DNA of 64,000 bases, from assembly GCA_907163345.1 (NCBI GenBank), contig CAJQUN010000143.1:1426001-1490000 (forward strand), given 5' to 3'. Source of the DNA: Haberlea rhodopensis. Lineage: Eukaryota > Streptophyta > Magnoliopsida > Lamiales > Gesneriaceae. Positions 1 through 10,018 of the stretch are shown piece after piece. Each line of letters begins with the position of its first letter. Position 1 is the stretch's first letter. The notes under the pieces were generated by a model that ran no database searches, was not told the DNA's origin, and saw nothing but the letters and a program-made list of their open reading frames with translations. The position numbers and the translations under genes were made by a program.

Positions 1-806
1 CTGCTGCTGGGATTGATCAAGACAATGCTGAACTGGATGCTCCGCACGTGGAAGAAACTGGAACTATGGATGTAGCTATCTCCGCCTCAACTGCGGCCCC
101 TCATATTGACGCTACTACTTTACCATCCACTGCAGTCGTCATTGCTCATCCCAATGCGCTTGCCCCTGCTGCTGATATCCCAATGCTTGCCGGCGATCCG
201 TCCATGGATCAAGAACTATCCGAGGGTTTCTTTGTCTTCACAAACCCTCTGGACGAGCCACCAAACATCGCTGCCCAGCTAGCTCATCTCTCCACCGCTA
301 TTACAGCACTGACCAATGATGTTCATAAGCTTAAGCAGGAAGAGAGGGCTGCAACTCTTATTTTAGGAACTCTTCAGCAGCAAACGGACTCTAAATTCCA
401 GCAAGTCTACGCTGACCTAAGTAGTTTAACTACTACTGTCACTAGACTTCAAACCTTTGCTGAGAATGCGGTTGCAGAAGCAGTTTCTCATATTGGCCAG
501 GCGCGTCTTCAGATCAATCAGAACAATGAATCTCTTCATACTGCCACCTCAATGGCTCTTGGAGAAAAGATTGACGACGCCAAAAAGATTTTGACTGATC
601 AATTGGCCACCATGCAAGCAGCGTTTGCATCTCAAATTCAAGATATCTGCAACAGTCTGCCTGCTGCTCCTAAAATTATCCGCAGGCTGCCTGAACCCAG
701 TCGAACTGCTCCCTCTTCTCAGAGAGCTTCAAGTTCAGCTGCTCATTCATCCCCTGCAACTGGAGCACTCCCTCAGTCCAGACCCACTGCTCAACAAAGA
801 TCTTGA
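1..806 (+). CDS. 3'-proximal ORF of a Sirevirus-like copia element (partial at window edge)
   Basis: The frame is open from the first base of the window, so the true start lies upstream. The codon at 48 is GTG and is not a convincing start. The visible part (about 267 aa) is rich in Ala/Ser/Thr. It has a Leu/Gln-rich stretch of coiled-coil character in its middle and a Ser/Pro/Gln-rich tail ending at the TGA at 804-806. No polymerase, zinc-finger or membrane motif is visible. It lies about 0.88 kb upstream of an LTR with a polypurine tract and on the same strand, which is where some Sireviruses carry an extra (sometimes called envelope-like) ORF after pol. The assignment to the element rests on position. 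The function is unknown, and a captured host fragment is possible. Confidence 0.5.
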   Translation, partial: AAGIDQDNAELDAPHVEETGTMDVAISASTAAPHIDATTLPSTAVVIAHPNALAPAADIPMLAGDPSMDQELSEGFFVFTNPLDEPPNIAAQLAHLSTAITALTNDVHKLKQEERAATLILGTLQQQTDSKFQQVYADLSSLTTTVTRLQTFAENAVAEAVSHIGQARLQINQNNESLHTATSMALGEKIDDAKKILTDQLATMQAAFASQIQDICNSLPAAPKIIRRLPEPSRTAPSSQRASSSAAHSSPATGALPQSRPTAQQRS

Positions 807-1684
807 AGTCCGCGCCAACCGCCTACCGAAAAACGCGACTATTCCAAACATTGGTTAGGGCGCAAATAGTATCATTTTCTGACTCTCTCTTACTTACTCC
901 TATTTACTTACTGTGTTAAATTGACTGTCTCTCTGTATTCACTATTTAACATAAATGCATTCACATTTATTGCTACCTTGTTTTTCCTATAAATAGAGGT
1001 TCGTGTTTGGTCACATAACACACATTCACTCATCATGCTTACTTTTAAGTTATTTCTCATTCCCTGGTTTTCTGTTAGATCCTTTCCCGTCTCATGGGTT
1101 TATTACTTATCTAAATCAACCCCTCATGGGTTGATTACTTATCTAACCCAGCTCTGATAAGCTTCAGCGCTTTGATCCTGTTCTGGTGCTCCTCATCAGT
1201 CAGGAACTACTAACAGCAGATGCCTGGGTGCTGATGACAAAAAGGGGGAAGACAGAGATAGAGTATTCTCGACAGAGATAGAATATTTTTATTAGGCGAT
1301 TCCATAAAAACTAAAGGAGCTGCCTGATGAATATTCATATAACTCTTCCTCTTCCCGACCTCTCTCTGAAACAAGGTGGATCGAGCTCTTCCTCTCCTCA
1401 ACTAGGTGGATCGAAGCCTTCCGGTCTACTTTGTTTATTTAAAGAGAAATTTGTCATGTAAAACTAGACTTGTCTTAGATTCTATTCAAAGTGTAAGAAT
1501 TCATCTTATATAAAGACGAATTTATCTCTCAATTGTCCAGTTTGATTACAACTTGTAATCTGCTTATATTTAATGAAAATCTCTTTTTCATGATGTCTTC
1601 AAGTATTTTCAGGACTCTTATCTTATTTACTCTAGTAGGAAATCGATTACTGCTTAGTTTTGTCATCACCAAAAAGGGGGAAAT
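807..1684 (+). other. non-coding 3' region of Sirevirus with two polypurine tracts
   Basis: No convincing gene is present. A purine tract with the core AAAAAGGGGG preceded by GATGAC lies at about 1232-1250. A second, preceded by CATCACC, lies at 1671-1684, directly before the LTR. The proximal one is in the position of the plus-strand priming PPT. The duplicated distal tract fits the multiple-PPT habit known for Sireviruses. Several short direct repeats (for example around the word GTGGATCGA near 1377-1415) lie between them. Confidence 0.6.
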
Positions 1685-3060
1685 TGTTGGGAAAACGATT
1701 TCTAAGTTTTGGTAATTACAAACACCTACTGGATGTTAAAGATCAACCGGATGCTAAAGACCTACCGGGTGAATACACCTACCGGATTTAAAGTCTCACC
1801 GGGTAAAGACATCAACTGGATAGTCATCAACCGGATGAAGACATCAACTGGATAGTCATCAACCGGATGAAGACATCAACTGGATAGTCTTCAACCGGAT
1901 GAAGACATCAACTGGATAGATACCAACCGGACAAGCTATCAACTGATAAAGACACTAACCGGATGAAGTCATCAACTGGTATGAAGTCATCAACCGGATA
2001 GAGACATCAACCGGATGAAGACATCAACTGGATAAAGTTATCAACTGGTATGAAGTCATCAACCGGATAGAGACATCAACCGGATGAAGACATCAACTGG
2101 ATAAAGTTATCAACTGGTAAAGACATCAACCGGATGAAGACATCAACCGGATGAAGACATAAACTGGATATCTATCAACTGCAAAGTCTCTCACTGAACA
2201 AAGACATCAACTGGTCTTAAGAGGATGAACGACCAGTTGAACAAAGAAACCAGCAGAAGTCTAAGCAACAAGACAAAGTAAGTACAACATTCTCTGACAA
2301 AGGTACAACAGAGCGGCGCACCCTGCTATATCTCCGCCACCATTACCGTCAGAGTGAAAAGAGCCGTTGTTTTCCAAAATAGGAAAGAAGACAACAGGTA
2401 TTTGGAAAGCTAATCCATTCCATATACAAAAAGGCTACCGTTGGACAACCAAACCTATAAATACGTCCAAGCAGAGAATGAAGAAGTGCTAGCAACTTTC
2501 AAACTAAGAAAAATACTTCAAAGCAAGAAAGCTATACGACTGATATTTCAAACGTTCAGCAAAGAGCAGACAAACCGCAAAACTGAATCTGTGACAGATT
2601 ATTTTCAATTGAAGTCTGCTGCTTAGAAACTCTCAAAGCTAGAAAGTTTTATTCTGTAGAGAGTGTTGTAAAATCACTTGTATCCAAAAGATAAGAAGAG
2701 TGTGATTGCTAGGAGTTTAGGCCAAGTGTGTTAGTGCCTAAGGAGGTTGTATACTGTAAAGTGTAAACCAAGTCTTCTAGTGAATCCTTCCTGCAAAGGA
2801 AGAAGGGGAGACGTAGAAGCGTTGTGCTTCGAACTTCCAGAAACAACTCTCGTATTATTCGTTTATTGCTTTATTACTTCAGTTTTATTCCTCACAAGTT
2901 TTGTAGACGTCTTCCGCACTATAATAAGTGTCTACTGACTTGCCTGTTATTGAGAAGCAACTGTAACACTTAACAGTTTACAGTTAACCAGAAAAGAAAT
3001 CGAAATTATATCTAGTGTTTATTCAACCCCCCCCTTCTAAACACTACCCCGATCCCAACA
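1685..3060 (+). mobile_element. 3' LTR of Sirevirus-like Ty1/copia element
   Basis: The 1376-bp LTR begins TGTTGGG and ends CCCAACA (perfect 7-bp terminal inverted repeat). It is preceded by a purine tract, so this is the 3' LTR of a + strand element. Near the right end is a C-rich run (CCCCCCCC at about 3027-3034), typical of Sirevirus LTR ends. The left half contains a minisatellite listed separately. The element inserted into the reverse-transcriptase gene of chromovirus B: the sequence at 3061 resumes B's RT on the minus strand. The 5' end lies outside the window, so the target duplication (expected CTGAT) cannot be checked. Confidence 0.8.
1735..2215. repeat. CAACCGGAT / CATCAACTGG minisatellite in Sirevirus LTR
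   Basis: About twenty imperfect tandem copies of a unit of roughly 16-32 bp are built from the words ACATCAACCGGATGAAG and CATCAACTGGATA. CCGG and CTGG alternate between copies, as expected if CpG deamination is converting CCGG to CTGG. A higher-order block is duplicated (compare about 1975-2045 with 2046-2115). Confidence 0.85.
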
Positions 3061-3163
3061 CTGATGATCCCTGAGGATCTGGTGTACTGTCCGCAAGTGC
3101 TCCACGTGCTCTTCCTCAGTCCGGGAGTAGATGAGTATATCGTCAATGAAAACTATGACGAAC
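3061..3163 (-). pseudogene. element B reverse transcriptase, distal part (palm, active-site region)
   Basis: Read on the minus strand this gives a Ty3/gypsy RT palm segment with the active-site motif FIDDILIYS followed by EEEHVEHLRTV. It continues the RT frame that stops at 12124 on the far side of element A. The last 5 bp (CGAAC, 3159-3163) are repeated at 12124-12128 and form the target-site duplication of A. The fragment ends at the Sirevirus LTR. Confidence 0.9.
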
Positions 3164-3684
3164 TGTAAGGACCCTAGTTCCTTAAATGCGGATTAAAGGC
3201 ATAAATAAAATTTTCATGCATAAACGGAGTATAAAAGTTGTGTTGGTGCCTTGAGCTATTAGATTACAGTGCCAAAATAAAGTTCCAAAATGGATTAATT
3301 ACATTCCCAACTAATGAATGTTAATCCTATAGCTTTACACTACTCCTAGAGTAGATACTATACAAAAGAATGTGCCTGCTACCAAGAGCACTCCTCACTA
3401 GCTCACCGCACCAACTCGCCTTAGCCCTTCCGCCCAAAAGTACCTACAGGAACAACCCCAAAACCATGAGCATGTACAAAATCATATTCACAATAATATG
3501 ATAGCAATTCAAACGCATAAATCGTAAATGCGATTCACTTCCTGTATGTAACACATTTAAAAGCTCCCTTTGGTTGTCCCTGTACCACATCATAATCAAT
3601 AGATTATATTACCAATAATGTATGTCATGACATGCACCGATTTCCATATATACCGTGTTCAATTCCCGAGTCTTATTATATCAG

Positions 3685-3895
3685 TGGCATAATACCCCTC
3701 GCGTTAACATGACAGCGGAAATACCCCTCGCTTAGACAATACCAGTGGCACTAATATCCCTCGCTATAAATATGACAGCGGTCGTGTTCTTCGCTTCATA
3801 TTAGCGGCAAATATTCTCTCATCGCTACGGTATGACAGCGGCAAGTATTCACATCGCTACGCCACTGGCGGCAAGTATTCTCCATCACTGGAATA
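3685..3895. repeat. AGCGG...CGCT stem-loop array (element A 3' LTR)
   Basis: Successive short units have the form AGCGG, 8-16 nt of AT-rich spacer, then CGCT, so each can fold into a small hairpin. The spacers differ (aatacccct, tcgtgttctt, caaatattctctcat) while the complementary arms are kept. The same array is at 10540-10745 in the other LTR. Confidence 0.7.
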
Positions 3896-4095
3896 TAAAT
3901 CCCGACTCACAATCACATGCAACAATGCTTCCAATGTACACATGCAACCACAATGCATGACCAAACCAGGTATGCAATCAATGATGCATAAACAAGACCA
4001 CATATGCAACCACAATGCATAATCAATTCCATGTGTGCAACCATAGTGCATAACCAATTCAAAGCGTAATAAATACGTTTTACCGTCCGATGCCC

Positions 4096-4113
4096 GTACG
4101 TCTCACTACGTAC
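4096..4113. repeat. GTACGT-loop-ACGTAC hairpin, element A 3' LTR
   Basis: A perfect 6-bp stem with a 6-nt loop is embedded in the context GATGCCC...CTT. The same hairpin occurs at 10951-10968, 15394-15410, 19185-19202, 42369-42385, 48618-48634, 53888-53904 and 61080-61096, and with a 5-bp stem at 51893-51909. Confidence 0.85.
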
Positions 4114-4273
4114 CTTGGTTCCAAAAGTGGAGATGTCGAGGGACTTTATCTCCTTTGTTGCGTGGCTACCTGAGATGGTTCTACACAACCATACAAACCA
4201 ATATTAGAAGCCAATTTATGAACCAATACCAAAAATCCCACAAAATAACCAAAAAAACACATTCTGGCATCTC

Positions 4274-4482
4274 GTGATCGATCGTTGTGGAGTCCCGATC
4301 GATCGCGAGGTCCAGCAGCCTTGATTGCCAAAATCTGGCGCTAGGCGATCGATTGCCATTTTTGAGGCGATCGATCGCTCGCCTCACCGATCGATCGCCT
4401 CAACATGGCGATCGATCGCCATAAGCCATTTTTCGCCACTGGTTGCGCGCGATCGATCGCTCCGTTTTGTGCGATCGATCTC
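4274..4482. repeat. CGATCGATCG palindrome array, element A 3' LTR
   Basis: Eight sites are present. Five carry the intact decamer CGATCGATCG. Three are decayed, mainly by C-to-T changes relative to the sister LTR (site 1 TGATCGATCG, site 3 CGATCGATTG, site 8 CGATCGATCT). The sites are about 14-60 bp apart. Confidence 0.95.
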
Positions 4483-5219
4483 CGCGACCTGCACATGAAA
4501 AATCGCCATTTTCCAACCTTAAACCTTCCCAATCCATTCCAACTCAAATACCATTCCAACAATAACATCAAAACAACATAAACCTTCAATATACACTCTA
4601 AAACAACCCATAAATCCAACATCCAACCAAATAATACCAACACCCAAAATAACCCATTTCAAAACCATTCCAAAATCATTTCAAACCCAAACCAAACACA
4701 ATAAAAACATTAGGGAGGTATCCATACCTCTCGGGGACTCCAAAACTCCCTACAATTTCCACAAATCAAGGTTTTGGAAGGATTTCTCTTCCACTCTTCG
4801 CCCAAAAACGAAAATGAGGAGGGAAGGGTTTGTGAGAAGTGATTTGGGGAAAAATAGAAAGAGTGTTGGGTTTTTGTGGGGTTGGGGGGTATTAGTGGGT
4901 TATTTGGGGATTAATTAAATTTGCATACCCACAATTAATCATGATTTATGAAAATACCCCAACATGGTATTTTAAAACATTGCACCAAAATCACAATTAA
5001 ATATATGATTCCCAATTAATCACAAACCATCTCATATAAACCATTATAACCCCCAATTACCCATCATGCATACATGCACCCCGAAATGCATTACCAGCCT
5101 ACCATGTGACTAAGCATTTCACCAAGATAATTAATGCCAACACAATTATTAATTATCACCATCAAAAATTACCTAAACATAATTAATGCCCATATTGCAA
5201 TTATTTCGGGGATATCACA

Positions 5220-5234
5220 TTACTCCCCTACTTA
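5220..5234 (-). other. polypurine tract of element A
   Basis: The minus strand reads GTAAGTAGGGGAGTA directly before the 3' LTR start (TGTGATATCC), the expected position and composition of the plus-strand primer. Confidence 0.85.
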
Positions 5235-5289
5235 CAAGATTTCGACCTCGAAATCGCATGCACTTACCCAAATCGAAACTAAACGTAAA

Positions 5290-6525
5290 TCACATACCAG
5301 AGAATAGTTTCGGGTAGTGCTGCACCATATGCTGCTCCGTCTCCCACGTGGCCTCCTCGACACCCCTACGATCCCACTGAACCTTGATCATCGGTATCAC
5401 TTTGTTTCGGAGTCTGCGATCAGCCCTATCCAGAATCCTGACTGGCCGTTCCTCGTAGGATACATCAGAATCCAACTGAACCTCGGAAGGCTGTAATACA
5501 TGCGACGGATCCGGCTCATACTTCCGCAGCATAGATACATGGAACACGTCGTGAATACCAGACAACGACGGTGGTAGTGCCAAACGGTAAGCCAAGGTAC
5601 CGATGCGCTGTAAAATCTCATACGGTCCCACATACCTCGGAGACAATTTACCACGCATACCAAACCGAACCACACCCCTGAAAGGTGAGATCTTCAGAAA
5701 TACTCTGTCTCCCAACTGAAACTCCAACGGTCTCCGCCGTTTATTTCCATAGGCTGCCTGCCTATCCTCGGCTGCCTTCATTTTCTGACGGATAACCTTC
5801 ACCTTATCCTCCATCTCTCGAATCAGTTCGGGTCCTCCTACCGCTTTACTGGTCAAGTCATCCCAGTGTAAAGGTGACCTACAACGCTTACCATACAAAG
5901 CTTCAAACAGTGCCATCTGAATACTCGCCTGATAGATGTTGTTGTATGAGAACTCTACCAAGGCCAACGAATCTTGCCATGAGGCATCAAATTCCAACAC
6001 ACAAGCTCGTAGCATGTCCTCGAGCGTCTGTATAGTACGCTCTGTCTGACCGTCCATCTGGGGATGATATGTCGTACTCAATCTCACCTCAGTACTCAAT
6101 GCTGACTGAAGACCTCCCCAGAAATGAGATGTGAACCGCGGGTCTCTGTCCGACACAATAGATACTGGAATCCCATGCAATCTCACTATGTCCCGGTCAT
6201 ACAACTGAGCCATCCTCAAGTATGTGTACGTCAAACTGTAGGGGACGAAGTGAGCTACCTTCGTCAGCCTGTCAATGATCACCCAAATGGCATCACAACC
6301 CGAAGTAGTCCTCAGCAAGTGGGTCACAAAGTCCATAGATATGTGCTCCCACTTCCACTCCGGTATCTCTAAGCTCCTTAGCTCGCCACCGGGTTTCTGC
6401 CTCTCTGCCTTAACCTGTTGACGATCAAACACCTCTTGACAAAATCGATCACATCACGCTTCATCCGCTTCCACCAGAACTGATCACATAAGTCTCTATA
6501 CATCTTCCTCCCTCTTGGGTGGATG
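5290..6525 (-). pseudogene. element A integrase with C-terminal chromodomain
   Basis: Integrase inserts the cDNA copy, and its chromodomain is thought to direct chromoviruses to particular chromatin. The intact part (5290-6432, about 380 codons) shows the DD35E core: Asp of MDFVTH, Asp of SDRDPRF, and Glu of DGQTER with 35 residues between the last two. Then come the GPY/F-type region (KLSPRYVGPYEIL) and a C-terminal chromodomain (RILDRADRRLRNK...KVQWDRRG...ATWETE). The zinc-binding N-terminus lies at about 6430-6525, in another frame. One base is missing near 6525 and one near 6430 compared with the copies at 45033 and 63300. The ORF ends TGA just before the PPT. Confidence 0.9.
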
Positions 6526-8254
6526 CTAATCGGCTACTATGAGCCCGTTCCAAGATCCCTTTACGCAACTCCGGCGTACATGGAACTACCCATCGGTTAC
6601 CAAGTCTCAAAGAACCATCCTCAGCCACTCTAAACTTCGGTGGCTGCCCCTGAAGTGCCAATGATGACCATCTATGAATCTCATCATCTGTCCTCTGAGC
6701 TCTCCTGATATGCTCATAGATATCTGGCTCAGCCAATAAAGTCGATACCCAAACCGGCGATGTGTCCACATCGAAGTCATAGCCCATATGGCAATATGAA
6801 GTCATCATAGCCGAGAAATGCATGACCTCCTCAGCAGTACTCCTCACCTTCCGACTCAAGGCGTCTGCTGTCAAATTGGCTTTCCCCGGGTGGTACTCTA
6901 TCTCACAATCATAGTCTTTGAGCAAATCCATCCATCTCCTCTGACGCATATTCAACTCCGCCTGAGTAAACAAGAATTTTAGGCTCTTATGATCCATGTA
7001 TATGGTAAAAGATGTACCATACAGATAGTGCCTCCAAATCTTCAGGGCAAAGATAATAGCCGCCAACTCCAAATCATGGACCGGGTACCTAGTCTCATGC
7101 GGCTTCAACTGCCTCGATGCATAAGCTACCACATGCTTATCTTGCATCAGTACACATCCCAAGCCCTGTAGCGATGCGTCAGTATAAAGGACAAACCTCT
7201 TATTCTCTGAGGGAATCACCAATACGGGTGCCGTCGTCAATCGGTGCTTCAACTCTTGAAAGCTCTCCTCGCAAGCCTCTGACCAAAAGAAGGGTACTCC
7301 CTTTTGGGTCAACTGCGTCAGTGGCTTAGCAATCTTAGAAAATCCCTCGACAAAACGTCGGTAATAACCAGCCAGACCAAGAAAACTCCGAATCTCGGGC
7401 ACAGAAGTGGGTGCAGCCCACTCCATTACGGCCTCAATCTTCCTGGGTTCTACTGAAATCCCACTGCTAGATATGACATGTCCTAGAAATACTACACTGC
7501 TCAACCAAAACTCACACTTGCTGAGCTTGGCATATAATTGGTGAACTCTGAGGATCTGGAGCACTGTCCTCAAGTGTCTCACGTGATCTTCCTCACTCCG
7601 GGAGTAGATGAGTATATCGTCAATAAACACAATGACGAACTGATCCAGATAGGGTTGGAACACCCGATTCATCAAGCTCATAAAGACAGCCGGGGCGTTC
7701 GTCACACCGAACGGCATCACTAAGAACTCGTAGTGCCCATACCGAGTCCGAAACGCTGTCTTCTGTACATCCTCCTCCCTGACCCGTATCTGGTGGTACC
7801 CGGATCTCAAATCAATCTTGCTATACAGCTTCGTGCCTTGCAACTGATCAAATAAATCGTCAATCCTTGGGAGAGGATACTTGTTCTTTACGGTGGCCTT
7901 ATTCAGTTGCCGGTAATCGATGCACAAACGCATCGAGCCATCTTTCTTCTTCACAAAAAGAACCGGTGCGCCCCAAGGCGATACGCTAGGGTGTATATAT
8001 CCTTTATCAAGGAGCTCCTGCAACTGTTCCTTCAGTTCTCTTAACTCTGCCGGTGCCATCCGATAAGGGGTACGAGAAATAGCGGATGTCCCCGGTAATA
8101 ACTCAATCCCAAACTCGACTTCCCAAGCCGGTGGGAATCCGGGAATCTCCTCTGGGAACACATCAGCAAATTCTGATACCACTGGCACATCCTCAACCTT
8201 TAACTCTTTACCCTTTCTCGACGTGTCCACGACATAGATGAGGTAGCCTGTGTG
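6461..8254 (-). pseudogene. element A reverse transcriptase - RNase H
   Basis: An open frame of 589 codons from 8230 gives RT, with fingers/palm motifs LFVKKKDGSMRLCIDYRQLN (about residues 92-110) and active site FIDDILIYS (Asp204-Asp205). It continues into RNase H with the four acidic residues in YTDAS, LELAA, MDHKS and ADALSR (about D351, E389, D413, D456). It is in the same frame as gag-protease, separated only by the stop at 8257-8255, so the original product was one polyprotein. A 1-bp deletion near 6525 shifts the frame into a spurious tail ending at 6461. The upstream sister copies (46850, 56940) read through where A has the stop. Confidence 0.92.
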
Positions 8255-9808
8255 TCAACGTTCCAATAATTGGGACATTTTGATTACCGAAATCAACGGA
8301 ATCTTCGCAGGAGACCCGTTGCCATAGAAAATCCACTGAATTCCCAAATGAGATCTGAACTGAACTGTCCTCTGCCGACAATCAACCACTGCCTGATATC
8401 TGTTCAGAATATCAATACCCACAATGCAGTCAAAGTCTGACATCCCTAATACAATCAAATCTGCCTTTATCTCATTGCCCTCAAAATAAATGAGGCAGTC
8501 CATCAGAAACTGATTCGCAACAACTTTATTTCCGGTGGGTGTCGAGACCAATAGAGACGTGGGCAACGGAGACGTGCGCATATGATGTCTCTCCACAAAG
8601 TCCGCAGACACAAAAGAGTGTGAAGCACCTGTGTCTATCAAAATAAAGGCGGAATACGTAAATAAAAGGCACATACCCGCCATCACCTCCTCTGGAGCTG
8701 CATCGGCCTGCTCCCTGGTCAACGCATAGACCTGTCCCTGAGGTGGCCCCATCGCCTGTCCTCCCATCTGTCGAGGCACCATCGGCGGCCTCTGTTGTAC
8801 TGTCCCGGTAGAAAACCTCCCTCTGCCTCCTCTAAGATCCACCTGACCATCACCATTCTGACAGAACCGAGATATGTGGCCCATCTTGCCACATTTATAA
8901 CAAGTCGTACAGTCTCGCATGTGATGTGGTCCTCCACAAAAGTGACACTTCACCACTCCACTCCTACTCGCTTGAATCTGCCCTCTGTTGCTAGGCGCAC
9001 CACCCCTCCGGTTATCCATTCGTCTCCCACCAAACCGAGAAGATGAGGAAGAAGCCCCACGAGATTTAAATGATTCTCCTCGTGGCCTCAGATTATTAGA
9101 CACTGGCCTCGGCGGTGGGACTTGTGGGGGCGCAACATCCGGGTAAGCACTGACTCCAATCTCTGCTAGCTCCGCTCTAATGAGAGCATCATCAAAAGAA
9201 GTGGGGTTGTTGGAGATAACCCGATCAAAAAGTTCCGGTCGCAGCCCCTTTAGAAAGTGCCTCATCTTGGCATGCCCATTTGTTGCAATGTGGGGAACAT
9301 ACCTCAACAAGGACGAGTAATGCATGGCATAGTCCGAGACTGACATGCTCCCCTGTTTCAAGCTCGTGAATTCATCCTCCTTTGTTTGCCTAGCCGCCGC
9401 AGAAAAGTATCGGTTTAGAAACCGAGTCCTGAATAAAGTCCAGTCGATTACCATGCCTTGTGCCCTCAATTCCATTACAGTCGTCTTCCACCACATGGAA
9501 GACTTCTTTGCCAGTTGGCATTCTGCCAGTCTTAACCAAGCCGTCCTAGCACACGGCGCAGATACAAATATATGTTCCAATCTCTCTAGCCACTCCTCGG
9601 CCTCTTCTCCTGTTTCTGTTCCCTCAAACATAGGTGGGTGGAAGGTCAGAAACTGAGTCAGACTAGGCTCCCCTGGTAGTAGCAGCTGAGCAACCGGTTC
9701 CATGCCCACAGCAAGTGGAGGAAAAGGATTTGTCTGACCAATGCTAGCGTTCACGCTTCCAACATCACCCACCCCTTCATTGAGGTTCTCCACATTCATA
9801 TCCGCCAT
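8255..9808 (-). CDS. element A gag - protease
   Basis: The ORF encodes 517 aa from ATG 9808 (chosen because the relatives at 14280, 18082 and 50592 also begin MA; a longer start at 9820 adds MYYS). Gag capsid-type domain: about residues 70-200 (EEWLERLEHIF, WWKTTV, RFLNRYFSAAAR, YAMHYSSLLRYVP). An Arg/Gly/Ser-rich linker follows. Two zinc knuckles follow: CHFC..HH..C (slightly irregular) and a canonical CYKCGKMGHISRFC at about 303-316. The aspartic protease motif LIDTGASHSFVS is at about 391-401. It ends at an in-frame TGA (8257-8255) within LLER*HTGY. Other copies have Gly there, so this is a one-base nonsense change rather than a conserved readthrough site. It assembles the virus-like particle and processes the polyprotein. 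Confidence 0.92.
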   Translation of the reverse strand: MADMNVENLNEGVGDVGSVNASIGQTNPFPPLAVGMEPVAQLLLPGEPSLTQFLTFHPPMFEGTETGEEAEEWLERLEHIFVSAPCARTAWLRLAECQLAKKSSMWWKTTVMELRAQGMVIDWTLFRTRFLNRYFSAAARQTKEDEFTSLKQGSMSVSDYAMHYSSLLRYVPHIATNGHAKMRHFLKGLRPELFDRVISNNPTSFDDALIRAELAEIGVSAYPDVAPPQVPPPRPVSNNLRPRGESFKSRGASSSSSRFGGRRMDNRRGGAPSNRGQIQASRSGVVKCHFCGGPHHMRDCTTCYKCGKMGHISRFCQNGDGQVDLRGGRGRFSTGTVQQRPPMVPRQMGGQAMGPPQGQVYALTREQADAAPEEVMAGMCLLFTYSAFILIDTGASHSFVSADFVERHHMRTSPLPTSLLVSTPTGNKVVANQFLMDCLIYFEGNEIKADLIVLGMSDFDCIVGIDILNRYQAVVDCRQRTVQFRSHLGIQWIFYGNGSPAKIPLISVIKMSQLLER

Positions 9809-10000
9809 GCTGTAATACAAAGGTTAACAGCAATTCCAAACAATATATATGTTATGCCGTTAGATAACGTGAATGATAATAAGCATGCTAGTATAACAAT
9901 TTATACACCAACATATACCACATGTATAAACATGCCCAATGTAAACACCTAGCCAACCATGCTAAGGCTACCCTTCACTCATTCCCGGGTTCTCTAACAA

Positions 10001-10014
10001 CTGCTCTGATACCA
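10001..10014 (-). other. primer binding site of element A (initiator tRNA-Met)
   Basis: The minus strand reads TGGTATCAGAGCAG, matching the plant tRNA-iMet PBS, four bases inside the 5' LTR. Confidence 0.93.
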
Positions 10015-10018
10015 CTAA

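Larger units (their letters stand above)
3164..5219 (-). mobile_element. element A 3' LTR
   Basis: 2056 bp, TGTAAGGACC to GATATCACA on the + strand (TG...CA termini). It holds the CTACTC hairpin at 3340-3354, an inverted pair at 3446-3457 and 3572-3583, stem-loop repeats at 3685-3895, a GTACGT hairpin at 4096-4113 and the CGATCGATCG array at 4274-4482. Confidence 0.93.

Noticed and set aside
4274..4482. CRISPR-like reading of the regularly spaced palindromes
   Set aside because: Plant DNA, uneven spacing, similar rather than unique spacers, and location inside LTRs.
4341..4643. Open frames rich in DRSIA / RSIAIDR / SIDRS peptides in the LTRs (also at 11010-11538, 15521-15847, 19216-19650, 51431-51784, 58216-58554, 61324-61586)
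   Set aside because: They are translations of the CGATCGATCG arrays in whichever frame lacks stops. They occur on both strands and have no conserved start or family.
5397..6372. ORFs in other frames within element A pol (5397-5675 minus, 6124-6372 plus, 6989-7723 plus, 8719-9656)
   Set aside because: Shadows of the gag-pol frame, with no independent motif.
8250..8260. Programmed stop-codon readthrough between gag-protease and RT of element A
   Set aside because: D and G read through this position with a Gly codon, so the TGA is private to A.
10001..10014. tRNA gene suggested by the tRNA-iMet match
   Set aside because: Only the PBS-length complement is present, next to an LTR. The same holds for 14470, 18276 and 52886.
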